Shown in pieces: positions 1 to 15,789 of a stretch of 64,000 nt of DNA. Numbering within the stretch: the first letter of the stretch is position 1; every line of letters begins with the position of its first letter. Origin of the DNA: Prunella strophiata. Its lineage: Eukaryota; Chordata; Aves; Passeriformes; Prunellidae. Position numbers and translations under genes: made by a program. The DNA lies in contig JAZBQD010000013.1 in the NCBI GenBank assembly GCA_036583965.1, forward strand, positions 11,052,848 to 11,116,847, read 5' to 3'. The notes beneath the pieces are model-generated. The model had not been told where the DNA came from. It did not search any database and saw only the letters and a list, made by a program, of their open reading frames with translations.

Positions 1-3000
1 ACTTTTTAGGTAATAATTATTCTGGCTCTATAAAATGTTTTATATAGCTATTAAAAGCTGTACACACGTTTATAGATGTATACACATACACATGTATAAA
101 TTTCATTCAGTACTGAATCCAGAATCACAAGCAGTGTTTCCATGGAAGACAAAATTGTGGTGCTGGTGGTGACTGCAGGTCAGGTGGGTAAAGGCAGGAG
201 GGAGGGCAGAGACTGTGTAAAACACTACTTTTACATTAGCATACATTTCTTGTCTGCACAATGGTCCCTGAGCTGGCTGTGCAAATCTTCAGCTTTTTGT
301 TAGCAGCTACTCAAAAAAAGCTGAAAGCAAATCAGAGAAGTGTCCCTGAGTAGCTGCTTCCTAGTGATTTTTTGGTTCATTCCTCCTGCGTGTTTGCTGC
401 TCCTCTCAAATTGATCTGTTCTGAAAATTGTATCATGGTTGAATTCACATCCAACTACAAAGCAAGTCGAGAGGCTCGTAGTGTGGTCTGCAGGCAAGTA
501 GGGGAAATTTTGTCTTAATCAATGTACAGTTCTCCATCCTGTGAAAGAAAATTAGCTGTGTAGATACAAAAGAAGGACAAAGCAGCCACACACTGCAGCT
601 CAGAAAACTTTCCATCATTTCTGCTGAATAGGACCCAGTGTTGCTTTTTCTATAGAGCAACGCTCCATTTGTTTCAAGGAAGTTGTGAAATTGGAGACCT
701 AGAGGAGTGAGGAGGGAGGCTCATTAGAGAGGCTCTGTTGTAAGGAGCACTTCCCAAAATTAAACTGGCTGCTCAAAGGAAGTGCAAAAGTCTGCCCCCA
801 GACTTGCATCTAAGTCTTGATTAAGATGTATGGTTCTCCCCTGGTGTGGGGATTTGTCCTGTGAATGGGAGTGCCACGTTGGGAAGAGCAGGAGAGCTGA
901 GTCAGGAGTCATTAACTGCTGTCTCCTGGAGTCCTTGTGTGGAGGGACAGGGAGGAAGCAAGTGAGGTCTGTGCTCTGCTCCTGGGACCCAAATAATGCA
1001 TTTTTCAAAACACACTGGGCTAGGCTCTTCTAGGGAAGAGGAGTCATCACTGATCTCATGGGAGGGGAGGTACTTGGATGAAATATTTCCATTCATTGTA
1101 GGATTTCTCCTTCTTACTTTCTTACTGGGGTTTTTGAGCCTCACTGGGTGATCTGTGCCTGGCTTGATCTCTGAGTTCTGCTTTTTTGTTTTTCATGTAA
1201 GTAGGACTGTTGGAATATTAAGAAAACTGAGCTAAAGAAACATCCATAGTTTGGAAGGCCAAAGTCTGTGTAGTTTTATACCAAATTGTGAATGTGCTCC
1301 TCGGGCTGTGAGAATTCTGACTGAGGGTACCTCTGGACCCTGCAGGTCACACCCTGAGTTCACCAAGGGACTCAGATCCACAAGAGACCTACATGTGTCT
1401 GACAGCTGAGAGGAGCAGGGGATCCAAGAGCACCTTGAAGCAGGAGACAAGGATGGCTCCCTGCAGGAGGCAGCTGAACTTGGATGTTCCTCACAAGTGA
1501 CTGTAAAATAATTACATGTCACTGCTATTCCCATTGATCTGAGGCTACAAACCCAAAACCTGTGTTTTCAGGGAGATGGGTTATGTACCTGCCTACAAAC
1601 TTTGCAAGGGGAAAAATGGAGAATCAGAAAGCAGCTTTCATCAGGGCCCCACTGATTTGTCTCAGATGTTATTCAGAAACATGTGTTTGAGATCCAGTCC
1701 ATAAAAATAAATTGTTTCCTCCTGTCATGTTGTTTTGTGACCAAAGCTTGTTTTAAAAACTTGCACTATTTTTAAAAAAAATGCTTTGTTTTTAAAGTCA
1801 AGTTCCAAATTGCTCACAGTCATGCTGTCAGGCCTGTCAACATGCTTCATGCTCTAAACTGAGAAGTGTGCTAAGTCAGGCCTAAAATCAGCAAATAAAT
1901 ATTACCACTGAAAATGATAATTTCCCAGTGTCTGTAAGCTCAGATGGAGTCAAACCAATGGTCTGTCAACAAAGGGCTTTATAAATACTGTTGGTATGAA
2001 CTGCACAGACTCCTAGCTGCTGCATTTATTTTTAAATTTGAGTACTGCAAAGAGGAAACATCTGGACAATAAAAGTGAAATAAAATGAAATATAATGTGC
2101 TATTTCATTGAAATGATTTATTCCAATTCTGTCTAGCAGGTTTCTCTTTCCAAAGTACAGCACTGGAGCTTTATTGGCCCATCCTTTTGTCTTTGTACTT
2201 TTTTCTTTCTTTTCCCTTGAGCGACCTCTCCTGTTTTCTCTGTATCCTTCTTTCCTTGAGGAGGCTGCTGTACTGTACAGAACTTGTTTCACCCCCTAAT
2301 TCCATAGAAGTTTGTGAGGAAGTACAGGTAAATCCTTCCAGACTCGAGCAAGTGTTCCTAGGATACTCTTTCCAGCCATGAACCAATAGGGATAGAGAGA
2401 GCAACACACTCTGCTGTGAACAGGAGCAGTAGGACCTGCCAGGTGGGGTTTCTTTGTTTCCCATGGAATCTGTCCCTCCTTTGTGGGACACCAGCAGTCC
2501 CACATGTCAGTCACAAGGCCTAATGTGATTTCTGACCTCCTCCACGTTAGCCCAGGGCTAGGAAGAATTACAAAGTTGTGGAGCTGCACTGTGATCTCTC
2601 CTGGGCAGAATTACAATTAGTAACCAGACAGCAAAGTTTCTGAGTGGATTTTTTTCAAGTGAAGGTTCCATTAGTGATTTTCCTACAGTCTGAGGGCTCT
2701 AATTTGTTGAAAATTGAAGTGGTTTGTAGCAGCTCTGAAGGAACCTCTTTGGGACTTTGGCATCCACCAGTGTTAAGGTGGAGAAGTGCATAAATAAAGT
2801 GGAAATCTCTGTCTATTAAAGTGTTGCATTGCAGACTTTCAGAGGATGCTGCTTCATTTAACACTCACTGGTTTTGTGCCTCTTAAACAGCTCATTGTTT
2901 AAGAAGAAAAGCTGCAGTCTGTAATAGCAGGAGGGAGCTGGGGCTGTGCTTGGTGTCACTGTGGGATTTCCCCCAGTGCCAGTGCTGGCTGCACATCCTT

Positions 3001-5169
3001 CCCCTGATCTTTGTGGAGCTGTGCTGGGAAGGAGGCAGGGAGCTGACCCTCGCTTAAAAAAAATTATTTAAGCCTCATCAGTTTCTTGAGTATTGGTGAA
3101 CAGTTTGTATCATGAAACCAGGACCTGGGGCAGACAGAGGTTAAAACTTACCCAGTGTTCCTGACAGACTGGAAATAGAAACTTCTCCCTCTAATACCAA
3201 TGCCAGGCTCTGGTACCAGACCATCTCTGTCATCTAAACTGGCCTCTAGCTTTGCTGCTGCTGCCTGTTTTGTGACCAGGGGAAGTGTCTCTGCTCCTTG
3301 TGCTCCCTATTGCATCCAACAATTGGCTTTTTTTGCCATACCAATTAAGCAACTCTAAATTGATGTCCTGCTCATTCTCTTCCTTCTCTCCTCACTTCTG
3401 GCATGGCTCTCCCATCCCCTCCTGTGTGCTGGCACAGGCTTTCCTCTTTCTCATAGTGAGGTGGTTCAGGAAGTTGAACCAGCAGAAAACTCACACTGTT
3501 TTTTTCCCTTGCAGAAAAGTGGAGGAATGTATATACATTTATTATTTTTATATTTTTTTGGTGCTTGTTTAGCTCTCAGCACTAACCAGTGCTGGGCTAA
3601 GCTGAGATGGAGCTTTCCACCTCTGTCAGAAGTTTTCACTGGGGCTCTGTGCATCAGAAGTGCCAGGTGAATGAGCTCTGAGCCATGATTAGGGTTTCTG
3701 TGTAATAAAATAAATAAAAAGAAGGGATTTGATGCTATCTCATTATGCCTTTTTTTTTTTTTTTCTCCTAGAAGTAAAAATGAAATATTATAACACTCAC
3801 TTGCCTATGCTTAGCACGTCCGCTGACTTGCCATTTTGGAAGTAGAACCAGTTCTATTTTTAGAGCTGAACTTCCTGTTTGAGTTCTCTTTAAGTTTGTC
3901 CTTTGCCTAACACAGGCAAATTTCTTTAAAAACAATCTTACTTCAACTGGGACAGTTTTGCTAAAAACAGTCATGTTCATGTCCAGATATAAACAGCAAT
4001 AAATCTGCTTTGAATGAACATTACAACAAAAATACAACCTCCAAGAGAATGTATTTCCATGATGTCAGGACATGAAAGTGAAATTGAAGTGATGTGTTGG
4101 TGTGGTTTGGCATCTCAAAGCCTCTGTCTACAGGTGGATTTAAAGATGAATTGTCCATGTGGAAAAATCAAGCAGAACAGCTGTTTTAGAAGAACTCCCC
4201 GTAGTCACACTGTGTTTCTGCAATAAGCATCCTCTGCTTTAGCTCATCCAGACTAGAAATGAGCTGTCTTATTTTGGAGTGATCCCACCCAAAATCCTAA
4301 ATATTTTATGGTAGTTGTTACACTTTAGTGTAATAATATACCTTAGTTCAAAACTACCTTCAAGTGTCATGCATTTACCTAAACATATATATCAATACCA
4401 GTATGTTTTTGAGGTTTGATGTAATCATAGCTATATATTTCTTCAGATGTTCTCATAAGTGTGGGTACAAGATGTGTGGGGGTGTTGCAACCCTTTGACA
4501 CCTTCAGATACCCTTCTAGACCAGAGGGGAGCTGCAGGATTGCTGGTACAGTGCACATGTTGGTTGGTAATGTGAGTGTAGTTGAAGGTCTTCTTCCATT
4601 TCCTAATTGCAAAGTATGAGGAAAATCCAGTTTTCCTCGTTATGGGCTGATGATGAGGTTTCAGAGGGTTATAATTTTTATAACATTTTTCTATATTGTT
4701 ACTGTTAGATATATTTTATGTTGAGACATTTTAGGAGATGATTAATGGTCTTAAAATAAATTTGATAGATAAATAAACCATAAGATTTTCACCAAAGTTA
4801 TATCCCATCTCACTTTTCTTGGACCTGATATTATTTTTTTTCTATAATTGTTATTTGAGTGCTCTGTGTTTCCAGCCACCTGGAGTATGCTTATGCTACA
4901 GGTTAATGCATTGGGATACTGTATAAAAAATTAGAAGTAAAATGCTTCTTTGTATAAGGGATTTTTCTATGTGCTTTTCAATGTCTGAGGCTTCAAAGAA
5001 TCACTAAAAAATATGGCTTGGGCAGGTGTAAGGACACTGCTTAATTCCATATAATGCCACTAAAACAGATGATCTGCCTGAGCCCCTTTCTCCAGCCCAG
5101 TCCTGCAGCATTAAGGCTGAAGGGGCTCCACAGGCTGCTCCTGCACAGCTGTTTGAGGGCAAACAGCTC

Positions 5170-5780
5170 CTCCCGCGGCTTATCGCAATTCAGCACTTTG
5201 ATATCAAATGATGGAGCTGCAGAGGGGCCGGGGGGGAAGGTTCGTGTGGGGCACGGCAGTTTTACCCCTCCGTGAGGAGGAGATGCTGTGAGTTAGTCGG
5301 AGCCCCCTGAGAGGCTCCTGCTGCACGGACTGGCGCTGGGGACAGACACCGGCCCGAGGGGAGCAGGAGGGGGGCAGAGCTCTGCAGAGGGGGTGCCCTG
5401 GCGTTCCTGGGGGCCCAGCGCTGCTGGGCGAGGAGCCGTGGGGGAAAGCTGTGGGGGAAAGCTGTGTGCGGTGTCCGGGCTCGCTTCCCTTTGTTCTTCT
5501 GTGCCCTCTGGTGGCACTGACAGCGATGGGATCGGGACGCGCCTCTTCATTTGCTCGTACCCTCGCTCTGAAATGCGGGGAATGTCGGGAATAGCTCCAC
5601 TTGAGTGAGGACTTTCTGCTCGGATTCACATCCCTCCCAGTTAGCAGGGATATCATAATAGTCTCCCGTGGGCAGCAGAAGAATACGTGCTTCCAGCTCC
5701 GGGAGCTCCGGGGGGATTAACTGGGATGCAAGTCAAAGCCTCAGTCTTTAGGTACAATTAACCCGCTAGCGAGGCTGGCA
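5170..5780. promoter_or_regulatory. Small intronic CpG island
   Basis: CpG dinucleotides and GC content rise sharply here against an AT-rich, CpG-poor background. Examples are the clusters around 5220-5270, 5320-5360, 5395-5440, 5465-5490 and 5525-5585. A 13-base direct duplication (GTGGGGGAAAGCT at 5438-5450 and 5451-5463) lies inside, and so does a CTCF-like motif. In vertebrates such islands usually mark promoters or other methylation-free regulatory DNA. Whether this one starts a transcript cannot be read from the sequence. Confidence 0.55.
5502..5516 (-). promoter_or_regulatory. CTCF-like binding site
   Basis: The + strand reads TGCCCTCTGGTGGCA. Its complement, TGCCACCAGAGGGCA, contains the CCACCAGAGGGC core typical of CTCF sites. 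It lies inside the CpG-rich patch. This is a motif match only. Confidence 0.45.
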
Positions 5781-8700
5781 GATTTCCTGAGGCTCTGCCA
5801 AAAATCCTGCTTTACAAACCAAGGATTTTTTTCCTCATAAGAAGCAGAAAGATTAGGCAGGACCAGTGGGCCGGTCCCTTGGTGTTGGAGGTTGGTTTCT
5901 GGTTGTCAACACTGTATTGTACCTTCAGCACAGATCTCAATTCAGCCACAGAGGGTTAAAATAATTCCCCAAGGTAGCTTTATCCTCTTAATGGACAGGC
6001 TTGATAATCATTCTCACAGAAAGGACATTTCCTCTTTCCTCTGCTGTGGGGGAGTTGCACCTTTTCCTGCTGGTGCTGTGCTGGAGAAGAGACCACAGCC
6101 TAGAAAACTCTGGTGTGGTTTGCAGCTCTGATTCACACCTCCTGTGCATTTCTCATACTCTGCTGTGTGGTTCATGTTTGCATTGCTTCCACTGCTCCAA
6201 ATATCCATGCTAAATCCACTTCATGGAAAAGGATGGGCCATGCTGAAGGCTGGAGTCTGGCAGCTTGGAGCTCAGACAGGGGAAGGCAGTGCTTCACTTG
6301 TTAGAAATAAAAAATGGCAGTTGCTGGACAACAGAGGATATTATTATAGTCCCAGCATTTCCCATTCCCTGTTCCCTCTCTGGAAAATTGTTAAAATATT
6401 TTATATGTGAAGGGAAGTGAGGGTGCAAACTGCAGGGGAGATCAACAAGAGCTTTGCTGAATGACTTCAGAGCTGGAGCCCATCATTCCCAAAGAGTCTG
6501 GGGTGGGCTTGGTGAGCTGTGATCTGGGAAATCATTTGCTGGTGCAGGGAAGATGCCTGTGTAGCCTTCATTCCTGGAGGGCAGTTCTCTCTCTGACAAG
6601 GGAACAAGGTTTGCTTCCCTGTTGCTCTTGTTTTACCAATAAGCCCAGAATACCCACTCTCTGTACCAAACCAACTTGTCCAGGGTGGGCAGTGGGAGGC
6701 AGGGACCCTGCACAAGTAATTTTTCCTTGCAGATGTTCATTTCTATGTCAAAAAAAAAATATATATATTACAGCATATAGAAATATTGTACAATTCAGTT
6801 TATTAGAATCTTTACAGTGTCTTGGTCATTAGGCCTCTAAATAAAGGGAACTGATATTACATATGTTATTGTCCCCTTAATTTTAATGGGGATTTTACTA
6901 ATACGTGGGCTGGAGTAACTTTATATGTTTTTAAGGTTTTAAGCAAAGCATAGTTCTTCTGTAGCTCATCCTGATGGATTTTTTTTTCCAGCTTACATCC
7001 CTGCAATTGATTCTTCTGTCTCCTTCTTGCTGTTGTCTGTTCCTCTTGTCAGAGATGGCACTAGCTTGTTTCTTAGTTACTGTCTTTGTCATCCTTTGGG
7101 GATTCACTTGTGCTTCATGAGCAAGCAGCAGGAGAGGAAGATGTTTCTTTAGGCTGTAAAATCCCCCAGCATCACCACTCCGCCTCTGAGTCCCATCTGC
7201 TGCCAGAGATGAAGCAGTGCCTCTTAATCCCACACTGCCCAGTGCAGAGCTCTATTGGAAAAGCATCCAGGGAAGTCAAGGGTGAAGTGGTCACAGAGCA
7301 CTGAAGCTTCCCCTGTCAGCAGTGAGACTCTGCCAGGGCTGCAGGTGTCTGTTAATCCATGTCCAGTGGGTGAGGAGCTGAAGTGAGGCACAGGTGGGAA
7401 AGAGGGTGAGGGGCTGCCAGGGTCACTGAGGCCTGCTGGGACCTGCTGGGCTGCCCCAGGCTTGGCTGAGGGGGGTCCCTTCTTTGAGAACACAGTGAGA
7501 GTGTGATAAGGGGATGCCTAGGAACTGGTTAACAGAAATAGATCATGGTAAAATGTGTGTGGAGCTGCTCAGAAATCCAGCCTGACCTGAGACCTCTCAG
7601 CCTGCCATCACTTTTTGGAGCCCCCCGTGTGCTTCTTTCCCTTGCTCTTTACTCTCCTAGATGATATTTTTTCACCTTGTACTAGGAACAGGAGATAGAA
7701 GAAAGAGCTGAATCTTTTCAGGACAGAAGAGATAAAGCTGGAAGTGAGCCAGAGCTGCTGTGCAGTGGGCAGTGAACACCAGGATGTGAACCTGTAATTA
7801 TACATCTCAAATTCTGTGAGCAGTACTCCAAGAATCATTATGTATGGGCTTGTTTGACAGTACTGTGGCTTAAGAGAAAAACATCCCCTCAAATTACTCT
7901 TTAATTTGGAAGTCAAGAGATTATCAATTCAAATCTTAAGCTCTTCTGCCTGTAATTGATAATCGTGTTCATTTAACAAACCTGCTATTGAACTGCTCCT
8001 CATACTCTTAATTCATCAGGTAACTGCTGATTTTTCTTTTGGAAAGGATAATTGAGAGGCTCTACAAGGTTGCTTCCAGCAAAGCTGAGATCAGACCTAG
8101 ACTAAAATATGGCAGATCCCAGGCTCAGCCACGCAGCCCTTCAAATGCAATCTTTCAGTGTCTGTGTCCTCAGCCCCTCTGGGCTGTAGCCATTGCTTTG
8201 ATCCCAGGCTCTGGAAGCAGAGATCAGGATGGCTTCATTAGGGGCCTGGTTAAGCAGGACTCCACCCCAAGCTGCTAACCTGTGGAACTGAATAAAGACC
8301 ATTCCCCTAGATAGTACAGCTTACAGCCACAACAAAACCCTCCAACCCCTAACTAGATTTTATGTATGTTGTTTCAAACATGCAGATGCCAAATTTAAGG
8401 ACTCTTGTGCTTTTTCACACATAACTAAACTCTCCCCATCCTGCCTCAAGGTGGCAACACTCCAGACAGTCCCAAGCCCAGTCCCAGGATGGGCTCCTGC
8501 TCCTTGGCCTTGGAATGAGGAGTTTGACTGACAGGCTGGTGGGACTATTCCAGATTTATACTATATAAATTTTTCTTTCTGATTTCAAAGCTTTATGGTC
8601 TTGAGTTCCTTTTCAGAATCATTATCACATCTGTCACTGTCATTGCTATCAGGGGCAAAGCATGTTTGTAATGGAGAGCAGCAATCCAGGCTATTACTCT

Positions 8701-9593
8701 TGCTGAAATACTGCTCCCAAGCACACGATAGACCAGGTGCTGTAATTATTAATAATTCCCTCTGATGGTGCATTGCAGCCCTACATTTTGTATTAATGCA
8801 ATTTATTTTGAGTTATTTCTTTGGCGGTGAAAATTGTTTTGGAGAGATTTTTTGGAAGCTCTGTGAGTTTGTTTGCTGGAATCCTCTCCTGGAAATGAGG
8901 CATGTCTCTCATGGGCTCCTGTTCCCTCACACACAAATGAACTGCTAATTAGGATGATTAAATTGCTGGGAGAGGTGAAACCTTCCAGTTGGCCGAAAGA
9001 GAAGATTGTGGATTAATCTGTGTAAAGCTGAAGGCTGGACTAAAACTGCTGCTCAACATTCTGGTGCTAATGAGACTTGTATGTCTGCCACTCGAGGAGC
9101 TTGAAAGTAAGGCTTGTAGTTTTTGTTGAGAGATCCAAAGTGGGGGCTCACTCCTCTGTGGCATTTAGTCTTTCATCCACTGGAACTGGGAATGTTCAGC
9201 AGTTTACAGTATCCAGTGATGCAAGGCAGTTTTTGCTCTTTGTGGATAGTTTTTGTACATGAGTAAAAGCATCTTGAGAGACATATGGATGTTTAGAAAA
9301 TTGCAGTATGATTTGGAGAGCAATTTGTCTTGCCTGCCCCCTGCTACCATATTGTATTACTTCTTCATAGTTTTTAATGTACTTCTGCTTGCATCAATTC
9401 ACATAAAGGAGGAAACTGCTCTCTCCATCTCTGTGAAGAACCAGGTGACCTGTTCAGTGTCACATTGGGCAAAAAGTCAAGTTCCAAGTTAGTTCCTTGC
9501 TCACTGTGTGACCTTCTTAGGAGCCATGGAAGGTGCTGGTACTGGTCTCATCCTCTTTCCCTGCAGTTTCCCTGCAGTCACTGAGAACTGATG

Positions 9594-9650
9594 TATATAT
9601 AGATATATAAAATAACATACATAGGTGTATGTGTATATACATAAATGAAG
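9594..9650. repeat. TA-rich low-complexity patch
   Basis: Alternating TATATA and GTGTATATACATA-type sequence lies just upstream of the branch point and acceptor of the first exon. It looks like a degraded microsatellite. Confidence 0.6.
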
Positions 9651-9688
9651 GTAAGGCAGATGTTTTGAGGCTGCTGCTGTGTTTGCAG

Positions 9689-9867
9689 GAAGCCGCCGGA
9701 TCGTGGATGTGATGGATGTGAACACCCAGAGGGGGGTGGAGATGAGCATGTCTCAGTTTGTCAGGTACTACGAGACCCCGGAGGCACAGCGGGAGAAGCT
9801 CTACAACGTCATCAGCCTGGAGTTCAGTCACACCAAGCTGGAGAACATTGTCAAACGCCCCAACGTG
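9689..9867 (+). CDS. KDM2B: KDM2B exon 1 of window: start of the JmjC region
   Basis: The 179-base exon follows GTTTGCAG and ends before GTAAGG. It enters with the last two bases of a Gly codon and ends on a codon boundary. It encodes 59 residues beginning [20 protein letters not shown] and ending with NV, next to the Val that opens the following exon. It matches human KDM2B from about Gly133 to 192: the pre-JmjC beta strand, the [20 protein letters not shown] segment and the start of the JmjC fold. KDM2B-type choices such as [10 protein letters not shown] are present where KDM2A has TMAQWTRYYE. The reading frame is intact. Confidence 0.95.
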
Positions 9868-11760
<1,893 letters not shown>

Positions 11761-12789
11761 TAAGTCTTTAAAAAGCTCTGCTCTTGACTGCCTTAAATAA
11801 TTGTAACTTTGCTGAACACAGCCTTTAATCAAGTCTCTTTGAAAAGTGCATTTTTATTTTTCAGTTTTGAGCAACTCTGTTTTGAAAGTGGCAGACTGCC
11901 CTTAAGTAGTCAGTTCTCTGAAAGTGCTGCCCAAAGAAATCACATCACACAGATATTTCACACAGTACAGTCTGAGTCCTGCTGTAGGCTGGGCTCAGAT
12001 CCTGCCCAGGCTCTAAACTGCTAATGACAGACATTATTACCTGAGAAATGTTTTGTGAAATGAGCTTGAAGTCCATTTTTAATGGGTGTGTGTGACTTCC
12101 TAGAAACTGTCCCTGCCCTTCCTGCCAAGTTTGCATTTCCATTCACTTTTTTAAGAGCAAGATTGGACTGACTGTCCAGGCTCAGGACCTGCTCAGGGCA
12201 GGTTTGAGACTGAATGCAAGAGTAGTTTGTCCTGGTTCTGCCTATCTCATCTCTAGGTTTTGAGCAAGCATAGGCTTACCTTGCTTTTTCTTCTGCTTTA
12301 ATGTCTTCCTTGAAACTTTTTACATGGTGATTGGAAAAAGGAACTATTTGGGGGCCTCAAAATGTGCACTGCAAGTTTCATGGCAATCATTATAGCTGAG
12401 ATGGGGGTTCCTTTAATGATGTAATGACCTGTATGGCTGATGAACACCAGGTAATCCTGGAAGCCCTTCACTGCTGTTTCTGTTTTATTGGCCAGACTGA
12501 ATGCTGGCAGCATCCCAGGCTCTGCTGTTGAACCAACCTCTGGTGTTCTGCAAATCACTCAGAACTCCTTCCAAACTGTAAAATAGATTGGTACTAACAG
12601 ATCCAAAGGAGTGTGCAGTCAGGAAGTGATATGCAGCATTTACTCTTGTTCTGTAAAAATAAACATTTTGGAAGGTAAAGGTCTCCATAAAAGAAGAGAC
12701 TCTGTGACAGGCATTGGGGATTATGCTCAGCACCACTGATTTCAGTGGAAGTTAAAGATACTCCTACATTCTGAAAAGATCAAACTGCT

Positions 12790-12905
12790 CATTAGGGTAA
12801 CTGGATGTGAATTGAGTCCCCATGCATTTGGAAATGTCCTAAGTGACTTGCCTGAGGTCACACAATAAACCAGCAGCAGAGCAGCACTGGCTTCCCAAGT
12901 GGTTA
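12790..12905 (-). repeat. MIR/CORE-SINE-like remnant
   Basis: The sequence AAGTGACTTGCCTGAGGTCA followed by CACA matches the complement of the conserved MIR core (TGTGACCTTGGGCAAGTCACTT). The flanking text AGCAGCAGAGCAGCACTGGC fits the same family. It is a heavily decayed, ancient SINE copy. Confidence 0.55.
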
Positions 12906-15789
12906 GTCAGCTAAATAACATTATTTATGATTTGCCAGAGCTAAGAAACTGCATCATGATTCAGGGCCTAAGGATTCATGGATGGTACAAGGTAAGAAGT
13001 AAAGGAAACGATTCCTTTCCTAGAGCAGGCACACTCCAGATGCTGAAAAAGATGTAGAAGTAAACAGAGCAAGGCAGAGATGGTTTGAAGGATAAGGTAG
13101 CAATGTGACTAACAGAATTTAGCAGAAAAAGCAGAGTATATGCTTGCAGTTCACTACTTGCATCATGAAATGCCAGATGGTAGGTTTCAAAGGGATTTTA
13201 GAGACGTACCAAATCAACAGATTTTGACATGGAGTTTTTCCCATTTGTGGAGCGTGGCCTGGTAGAAAGGCAGGAGATGCCTGATGAAGAAGCAGACACG
13301 GAGCCGTGGAGGTTGCTGTCACTGGCAAAGGGAAGGTGGAGGTTGACAGCTTGATAAACTAGTAGATGTGATAGGTACAGGGAAGCTAAACACTGAAAGA
13401 CTGTGAACGCTTGAAATGTGACAATAGAGTTTGATGTTGGGAAAAGGAGGTACCAGGCATGAGTGTTAAAGGCGAGGGTGATGCAGCTGGAGTGATGAGG
13501 ATGTTGCTACTGAGTGTCATCTCACAGAAAGACTAGAGAAGGATGATTTACAGCAGCTGTTGGCACAAACCCCTCATCAGTCTGAAGAAGCCACAAAGAT
13601 AAAACCAGTAACAAACAGTGACAGTCTGTGAGCACAAGAGAAGCTGTACCAGATCAGGACAAAGATCTGTGGATCTCAGTAATCTGTCAGGTGCTGGAAT
13701 TGATGCCCTGGCAGGAGTGTAAGAATGGTGTGAGCACAAAATGATGCCACTCCTAAAAATTACCTTCTGAACTTTAACTGTCTGCAGTTCAGGCAGGGGC
13801 TGTCCTGAGGTAGAAGTGGTTTCTGTGTGCTCAGTGACTCTCAAAGAGATTGCTCTACCATGAGCTCATCTGGTTTAAAGATGAACTCCTCAAGAGATTG
13901 GCTTTCTCCATCTTTGAGAATTCAGCTTGACCCTTTCCTGTAGAGATACTGGTCCCAGCTACTGCTGTATGAGAGGGTTTGAGTCCTTATTAAGGAAATC
14001 ATGTTCAGTTGTGGAGCCACAAGTCAGTGCTGTTACTTGCTTCACACTGCCCATTCTTTCATGTGAATCATCTATATTCATATGCTTTATTAATGACTGT
14101 TGTTGCTCAGAAATGGGATCGATTCATTCCTTTCTTGTTCTGAGCATTCCCACAATCCTGCGAGTTTGCAGTATGCCATCCCCACCATTAACGTGTTCCC
14201 TACAAACAAAAAGCACTCCAGCGAGAGCGCTGCAGTTTCTCAGACACAGATGGCATCACCAGACACAAATGTCTGTCTTGGCTCCTGCACGTCGAGTTCC
14301 GTGCTGGGAGTGAAGTTAGAGAACGCTCCATCTGCTGCTTCACTTACCAGGAGCCCACCCTGCCCTGGGCTTGGACCTGCACCTTCAACTTCTTCCAAAA
14401 ATTCGGGGTATTGAAGTTATTTTTCTGCTGTAGGTAAATGGCTGCTTACCTCACAGGAGCCTTAGAGGACTGAATTAAGTGGGACAATATCTTACATCCC
14501 CTCTTTCACATCCCAGGGTGCAAGTTCCTGAAAAAAGTCCCAGCAGATATGGGATCCTGGATGAGAGTGGGAAGATGCTGTGTAACCAAGTGCTAGCAGA
14601 AAAAGGCAATGATATTTTAACATCAGCTTTTAGGGGCAGAAGCTTGTTATATCACCATTTTCAGGTAGTTCAAAACAAGCTGAGATTTGTTTTTCTGTTT
14701 AAATTCATCCAGAACTCAAGCAATCTAGATACAGCTGAGTCAACCAAAAAAAAAAAAGAAAAAAAAAAGTACTAATTTGATTTTTCATTTATCAAAAGAG
14801 ATAGCCCTGCTGAAATTATTATCCTCTTTATTAGGTTCTGTGTTTGTAGCCTTGCAAGATTATTTGCAATGCAGTGGCAGTGAATAGCTACTGTTCAGGA
14901 CATGAAACAGTACCAGGAATTTCTAAGAACTTGGTAATATTTGTGCTATGGAACAAATAAAAACGAAAGCTTTAGTCACTGCAACATCCTTTTTACCTTC
15001 AAAATTCTTTCTATTAGTTTAAATATCTAAGCACTGCTGTAATAGGTCTCTATAATGATGCTGGCCTTCAGTTAAGGATGGGGTATGTTGTGTGAACATC
15101 TACCTGTTCACAAAGGAATGCTGCTCTGTTAGCATGTCCTCAGCCCTTTTCTGCCCTCTCCCAGGCTGTTGTTCAGCCATCCGTTCCTTTCTATTCATTC
15201 CTTTACTAAGTAGGGATGGATTTAAACAGATGCTAAAATGCTCTGCTGAGCTGTGGTCTAATTAGAAGCTGAGGGTGCCTCTGGAGACAGGGACTCGAGG
15301 GAGCTCGCAGGTCCCACAAGGCAACCTGGCACTGGTTTACACATGTGAGAGGCTTGTCTGCACTTTGTATGCCATTTGTTGATTGCTTTTGATACAAAAC
15401 CTCTATAAATAGAATTCAGCAAAAAAATTTACACCAATAAGTGCGTGTTCATTAAGACTTTGCCAAGCTAGCAAAGTAAATAAAATGTGATGTCTTCAGA
15501 TCAGTGCATGAGTCTCAAATCCTCCTTCAGGTAGAACTTGGAGGAGCAGCATCACACACGTAACTCAAATAACCACCAGTGTTTACAGCAGTTTGTGGTG
15601 GCCCTGGAGCTGAACAGCCTCGTAACAGGATGAAGAAATGAGTTGTGCTCTCACAGGCACCAAACTGCTGTTCCAGGGGCAGACAGGCCTGGCTCGCAGT
15701 GAGGTGTTGGCTTGGTTCAGTTCTGTGGTGGGGAAAAAAAAATAAAAAATCCGAGCCCACCCCGCACACCCTTGGTGTTCCACCGGGGC

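Larger units (their letters stand above)
1..9688 (+). other. KDM2B: Intron upstream of the first exon in the window
   Basis: No KDM2B exon was found here. The residues expected just before the first exon (the IKMPDPDFTV...LLVG segment of the family) cannot be seen in any frame. The stretch ends in a TA-rich patch (about 9593-9650) and a GTTTGCAG acceptor at 9681-9688. It contains a CpG-rich patch at 5170-5780, a T18 run near 3752-3768, and AT-rich low-repeat sequence such as 1670-2110. No other gene was recognised. Confidence 0.8.

Noticed and set aside
1..9688. Search for the preceding KDM2B exon (PDPDFTV...LLVG region)
   Set aside because: No frame shows it, so it must lie upstream of the window.
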